Origin: CAZWKX01 sp964614095 | Lineage (GTDB): Bacteria; Actinomycetota; Acidimicrobiia; Spongiisociales; UBA11373 | Reading direction: 5' to 3' | Assembly: GCA_964614095.1 (NCBI GenBank) | Contig: CAZTJO010000020.1 | Coordinates: forward strand, 1 to 35,326 | DNA length: 35,326 nucleotides | Shown here: in pieces, positions 32,448-35,326 of the stretch | How the letters are laid out: the number at the start of each line of letters is the position of its first letter | Numbering within the stretch: position 1 is the first letter of the stretch | Notes under the pieces: generated by a model | The model's database searches: none | What the model saw: only the letters and a program-made list of their open reading frames with translations | Told to the model about the DNA's origin: nothing | Program-made: the position numbers and the translations under genes

Positions 32448-33457
32448 CCAGCCCTCCGCGCCAGCATGGCATCCCCAAAGGAGAGAAAGCGGTATCCCCG
32501 CTCCAGAGCGGTCTTGTAGACCTGACGCCAGCTTGGGCCCACAAACGCAGCAACCAGCACAATGAGTGTCGTATTGGGCATGTGGAAGTTGGTGACCAGC
32601 AGATCGACGGAGCGGAACCCATAGCCCGGGGTGATGAACAGATCGGTAGCTCCTTCACCTGGGACCACTTCACCCGACGACGCCGCCGTCTCCAGTGCCC
32701 GTACCACGGTGGTGCCGATGGCCACCACCCTGCCGCCGCGCCCCCTGGTGTCCGCCACCGCTGCAGCTGCCTCCTCGCCGACTCGGAACCGCTCCGAATG
32801 CATACGGTGGGTCTCCACGTCCTCGGTGGCGATGGGACGGAACGTGTCGACGCCGATGTCCAGCTCGATCGCCACCCGGCGAATGCCCCGGTCCTGGAGC
32901 CGGCCCAGAACCTCTGGAGTGAAGTGGAGGCCGGCGGTCGGCGCCGCCGCCGACCCGGTCGGCTCCGCATAGACGGTCTGATAGCGCTCCGGGTCACCGA
33001 GCGTGCCGTGGAAGTAGGGCGGCAGCGGGGTGAGGCCCCATCGCTCGATAGCCGTCTCCACCGGGGTGTCTCCGGCATCGATAGCGAGGGTGACGCGCCC
33101 GTCAACGGGATCGTCGACCACGGTGGCGCGCAGTCCCCCGAAGCGCAGCCGTGACCCGGCGCGCAGCCTGCGGGCCGGACGAACCAGCGCCTCCCACAGC
33201 CCACCGTCGAGTGTGCGCAGCAGCAACGCCTCCACCCTGCCGCCGCTGCCCTCCTTCACACCGAGAAGCCGGGCCCGCCGCACCCTGGTGCGGTTCACCA
33301 CCACCAGATCGCCCGGATCCAGGAGATCGGGCAGGTCGCCGAAACGCCTGTCCTCCAAGGTGTGGGCCACCAGCAGCCGTGCCGCATGCCGTGGCTCCAT
33401 GGGCTCCTGGGCGATGGCAGAGGAGGGAAGGTGGTAGGAGAACTCGGAGGTCTTCAT
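32444..33457 (-). CDS. queA: S-adenosylmethionine:tRNA ribosyltransferase-isomerase
   Basis: Adds the epoxycyclopentane ring to preQ1 on tRNA, the step after Tgt. 337 residues from the ATG at 33457 (MKTSEFSYHLPSSAIAQEP), the standard family N terminus; 28 extra upstream codons in the same frame do not look like QueA. Motifs: DLPDLLDPGDLVVVNRTRVRRARL (segments, about 45-68), YFHGTLGDPERYQTVYA (with the normal PxYI region changed), PTAGLHFTPEVL (about 165-176), and GGRVVAIGTTVVRALE with LFITPGYGFRSVDLLVTNFHMPNTTL (segments). No clear ribosome-binding site. It lies 90 bp behind the unknown gene. Confidence 0.94.
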   Translation of the reverse strand: MKTSEFSYHLPSSAIAQEPMEPRHAARLLVAHTLEDRRFGDLPDLLDPGDLVVVNRTRVRRARLLGVKEGSGGRVEALLLRTLDGGLWEALVRPARRLRAGSRLRFGGLRATVVDDPVDGRVTLAIDAGDTPVETAIERWGLTPLPPYFHGTLGDPERYQTVYAEPTGSAAAPTAGLHFTPEVLGRLQDRGIRRVAIELDIGVDTFRPIATEDVETHRMHSERFRVGEEAAAAVADTRGRGGRVVAIGTTVVRALETAASSGEVVPGEGATDLFITPGYGFRSVDLLVTNFHMPNTTLIVLVAAFVGPSWRQVYKTALERGYRFLSFGDAMLARRAG

Positions 33458-33547
33458 TGCGGTAGCGCAGTCTGGCAGCGGGCGCTGAGAATGCAGAAGG
33501 CAGAGCTGGTCTTGCGCAATCTGAGCCCGGGCGAATCTCACCTTGCC

Positions 33548-34948
33548 CTAGCGTCCCTGGATCCAGCGTTCCGGTCCAGGCGGGGCAAGCTGTCCCGGGT
33601 TCAGGAGAACGGCTGTCCACCACAAGCGTGCAATATCCGCGGTTAGCTGAAGACTCGTGTCTGAGTGCGAACGCAGCGCCGCAAGCCGTTTCTCACGCGA
33701 TGCGCGTCGATCCACACCAGCGCCATGGACCAGATTTCGCACCTGCACAAGATCCCTGATTGCCTCACTCAGGTTCCTCGATGAGCGGCGCAATTCCTCT
33801 TCGTAATTGTCGACATAGTCGGATTCGATATCTCGGATCGGCCCTGGTGGCATCAGTTCAATAGCGTGGTTGCGGATGAACTGAGGAGTGAGTAGGTCGG
33901 TTAGAGAGGGAGCCCAGCGGTCTGGCACCGCCCAAAGACCCTGGAGAATCGTCAACGCACGGAAACCAGTCCACACCAATCGCGATGGTTCCCAGTCGGC
34001 CCCAATCTCCTCAAGGCACTCGAGGCCAAACTGGAGACTCGACCAAGCTATGTTCCGCTCCAAGACGTCAATCTCTCGGTCTTCACGTATCCAGAAGGCT
34101 GGACTCGACAGTCGACTCATGAGGTGGTCCGCTCCTTTCGCAAGGCTCGCTAATAGACCTGATGCCAGGCGGCTCGGGACTGTGCGGTAGCGGGTGCGGT
34201 ACACAGAAGTCGCATCTCGGGCCAGCGATGGCGCGCCGCCGCTCGGCCACACACCCCACTGCCCCTGTCGAAGGAAGCCTCCTTCATTGGGAACGGCCGC
34301 AATAGCCGCGAACCGCGCGGTCGTGAATACAGCAGCAAGCGGCTGATGCCGCGCCACCAAAGGGCCGCACACATATCGAGATGGGTGTATATGGCCTATC
34401 GCGATGTCAGTCGGCGGCAGTTCCTGCCGCCGCAGAAGGTCGCCCCATGAGGTTCCAGCTTCGACGCTCTCAGTCGCACTACGCCAAAAGGCATCTCTTG
34501 CGTAGAGCATCTCTGTTGCCCTTATCCTGAAGAGACGCAGCTCGCCCTCATAACGCTCGCTGATCAGCGCCAGTCCCCGCATCGGATCAAGCTCCATCAA
34601 CAGAGCTTCCTGGATCTCCTGCAACGGAGTCGCGGGTGGCGTCACTTGGGGTCTGCTGGATGATGCTTCCAGTATCTGACGTGCAGTCTGCAGCGAGACC
34701 AGACCCTCGCCAGTTGTCAAGCTGGCAACGGCGTCGGGCAGGTAATCGCCGGCCTTGTTCTGCAACGAATCGATCTGGATCAGGCTCCCGGCTTCGTACC
34801 CATCATCTACGACGACGCGCCAACGACCGTCATTGAGCATCCTCAGTCCGGCCATCCGCAACGCGCTTCTGAGTTGGTCGAGTTCGGCTCTGTGCACTCG
34901 CCGCACCAGAGCGTCAGGTAGGCGTGGCCGCGCGCGTTCACCCGGCAT
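33548..34948 (-). CDS. hypothetical protein, 466 residues, unrecognised family
   Basis: I do not recognise this protein. It is apparently soluble, without signal peptide or convincing membrane helices. The first about 90 residues hold charged and Leu-rich stretches (ELDQLRSALRMAGLRML) and a short beta unit (GRWRVVVDDGYEAG). The middle has many Trp and Arg. Near the C terminus, IRDLVQVRNLVHGAG resembles the RN..H element of HEPN-like helical domains, with only three residues between R and H instead of the usual four to six. Base composition looks less GC-rich than in the neighbours. It sits between ruvB and queA, where I would expect no gene, so lateral gain is plausible. Start ATG at 34948 is chosen for lack of a better one. 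Confidence 0.6.
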   Translation of the reverse strand: MPGERARPRLPDALVRRVHRAELDQLRSALRMAGLRMLNDGRWRVVVDDGYEAGSLIQIDSLQNKAGDYLPDAVASLTTGEGLVSLQTARQILEASSSRPQVTPPATPLQEIQEALLMELDPMRGLALISERYEGELRLFRIRATEMLYARDAFWRSATESVEAGTSWGDLLRRQELPPTDIAIGHIHPSRYVCGPLVARHQPLAAVFTTARFAAIAAVPNEGGFLRQGQWGVWPSGGAPSLARDATSVYRTRYRTVPSRLASGLLASLAKGADHLMSRLSSPAFWIREDREIDVLERNIAWSSLQFGLECLEEIGADWEPSRLVWTGFRALTILQGLWAVPDRWAPSLTDLLTPQFIRNHAIELMPPGPIRDIESDYVDNYEEELRRSSRNLSEAIRDLVQVRNLVHGAGVDRRASREKRLAALRSHSDTSLQLTADIARLWWTAVLLNPGQLAPPGPERWIQGR

Positions 34949-35060
34949 CGGTCAATCCCAGATGTTTGATCTCGGAACACATCATCCACTTGCCTCCGAC
35001 GTCAAGGTGGTTGGGAATGAGTGGCCCAAGACAAAGACGAGGACATACCATCGGCAGAAC

Positions 35061-35326
35061 CTAGAGCAACGGATCTTGTCCCGCGCTTGACGGCTCCACA
35101 CCCAGATGCCGGTAGCCCAACGCCGTGGCGACGCGGCCCCGCGGGGTGCGCTGGATGAGCCCCTGCTGCAGCAGGTAGGGCTCGTAGGCGTCCTCCACCG
35201 TCTCCGGCTCCTCGGCAACGGCGATGGCCAGCGTCGACAGCCCTACCGGTCCTCCCCCGAACTTGCCCACGATCGCCTCCAGAATGGCGCGGTCGAGGCG
35301 GTCGAGCCCGGCCCGGTCCACCTCGT
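35061..35326 (-). CDS. ruvB: Holliday junction branch-migration helicase RuvB, C-terminal part
   Basis: The last 88 codons of ruvB; the rest lies beyond the window. The translation EVDRAGLDRLDRAILEAIV, KFGGGPVGLSTLA, DAYEPYLLQQGLIQRTPRGR and ALGYRHLG matches the C-terminal winged-helix DNA-binding domain of RuvB, including the RTPRGR motif. A short tail (VEPSSAGQDPLL) follows. The 112 bp between its stop and the next gene hold no feature I can name. Confidence 0.95.
   Translation of the reverse strand, partial: EVDRAGLDRLDRAILEAIVGKFGGGPVGLSTLAIAVAEEPETVEDAYEPYLLQQGLIQRTPRGRVATALGYRHLGVEPSSAGQDPLL

Noticed and set aside
33458..33541. 28 extra N-terminal residues of QueA
   Set aside because: They lack similarity to the family. 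MKTSEFSYHLP at 33457 is the standard start.

Overview
The window looks like part of a metagenome-derived scaffold from a deep-branching, GC-rich actinobacterium (phylum Actinomycetota). Two gaps of exactly 100 N suggest a draft assembly. The order ruvB–queA–tgt–yajC–secD–secF–rel–(MBL hydrolase)–hisS–aspS–rarA–small membrane protein–alaS–ruvX–mltG–aroE–…–aroC–aroK–aroB matches the conserved actinobacterial backbone as I recall it from Mycobacterium and Streptomyces. Threonine-rich linkers (TTTTVPGA-like) in three exported or membrane proteins are reminiscent of Acidimicrobiia, but that placement is inference. Every gene I call lies on the minus strand. Most junctions are 1-19 nt overlaps or very short gaps, so transcription runs from right to left. 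No stretch above 300 bp lacks a gene.

Layout from right to left. A ruvB 3' end is followed by an unrecognised 466-residue protein gene, then queA and tgt (queuosine), yajC-secD-secF (Sec accessory complex) and a bifunctional (p)ppGpp enzyme. Next come three minor-pilin genes of PilV/PilW/PilX type. Then follow an MBL-fold hydrolase, hisS, aspS, rarA, a small membrane protein, alaS, ruvX, mltG and aroE. A type IV pilus locus comes next: pilB, a pilT with an extra N-terminal domain, pilC, the major pilin, prepilin peptidase, pilM, pilN, pilO and a PilP-like gene. The window ends with aroC, aroK and the 5' part of aroB. No RNA gene, CRISPR array, transposon or prophage was found.

The pilus system is split in two: an engine, major-pilin and alignment-complex block inside the shikimate genes, and a minor-pilin block about 10 kb upstream. 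Three of the short gaps in front of pilus genes (before pilB, before the major pilin, before the minor pilins) carry the same bipartite element, CTCAAG-N15-(A/G)CCGA, with identical spacing. It resembles promoters of the sigma-28 (FliA/SigD/WhiG) family. I saw no copy in front of the housekeeping genes. This suggests a pilus regulon laid over a housekeeping operon.

The second unusual structure is a 125-bp tandem repeat at the pilM-pilN junction. It creates two extra copies of the pilN start and two identical 42-residue reading frames beginning MRPINLL, which is the PilM-binding tail of PilN. The minor-pilin block includes a PilV-like protein with a large C-terminal region that may be a tip adhesin. 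The unrecognised gene after ruvB is the only clearly accessory gene. Gaps before genes (for example 34949-35060, 33458-33547, 28130-28207) show nothing I can name.
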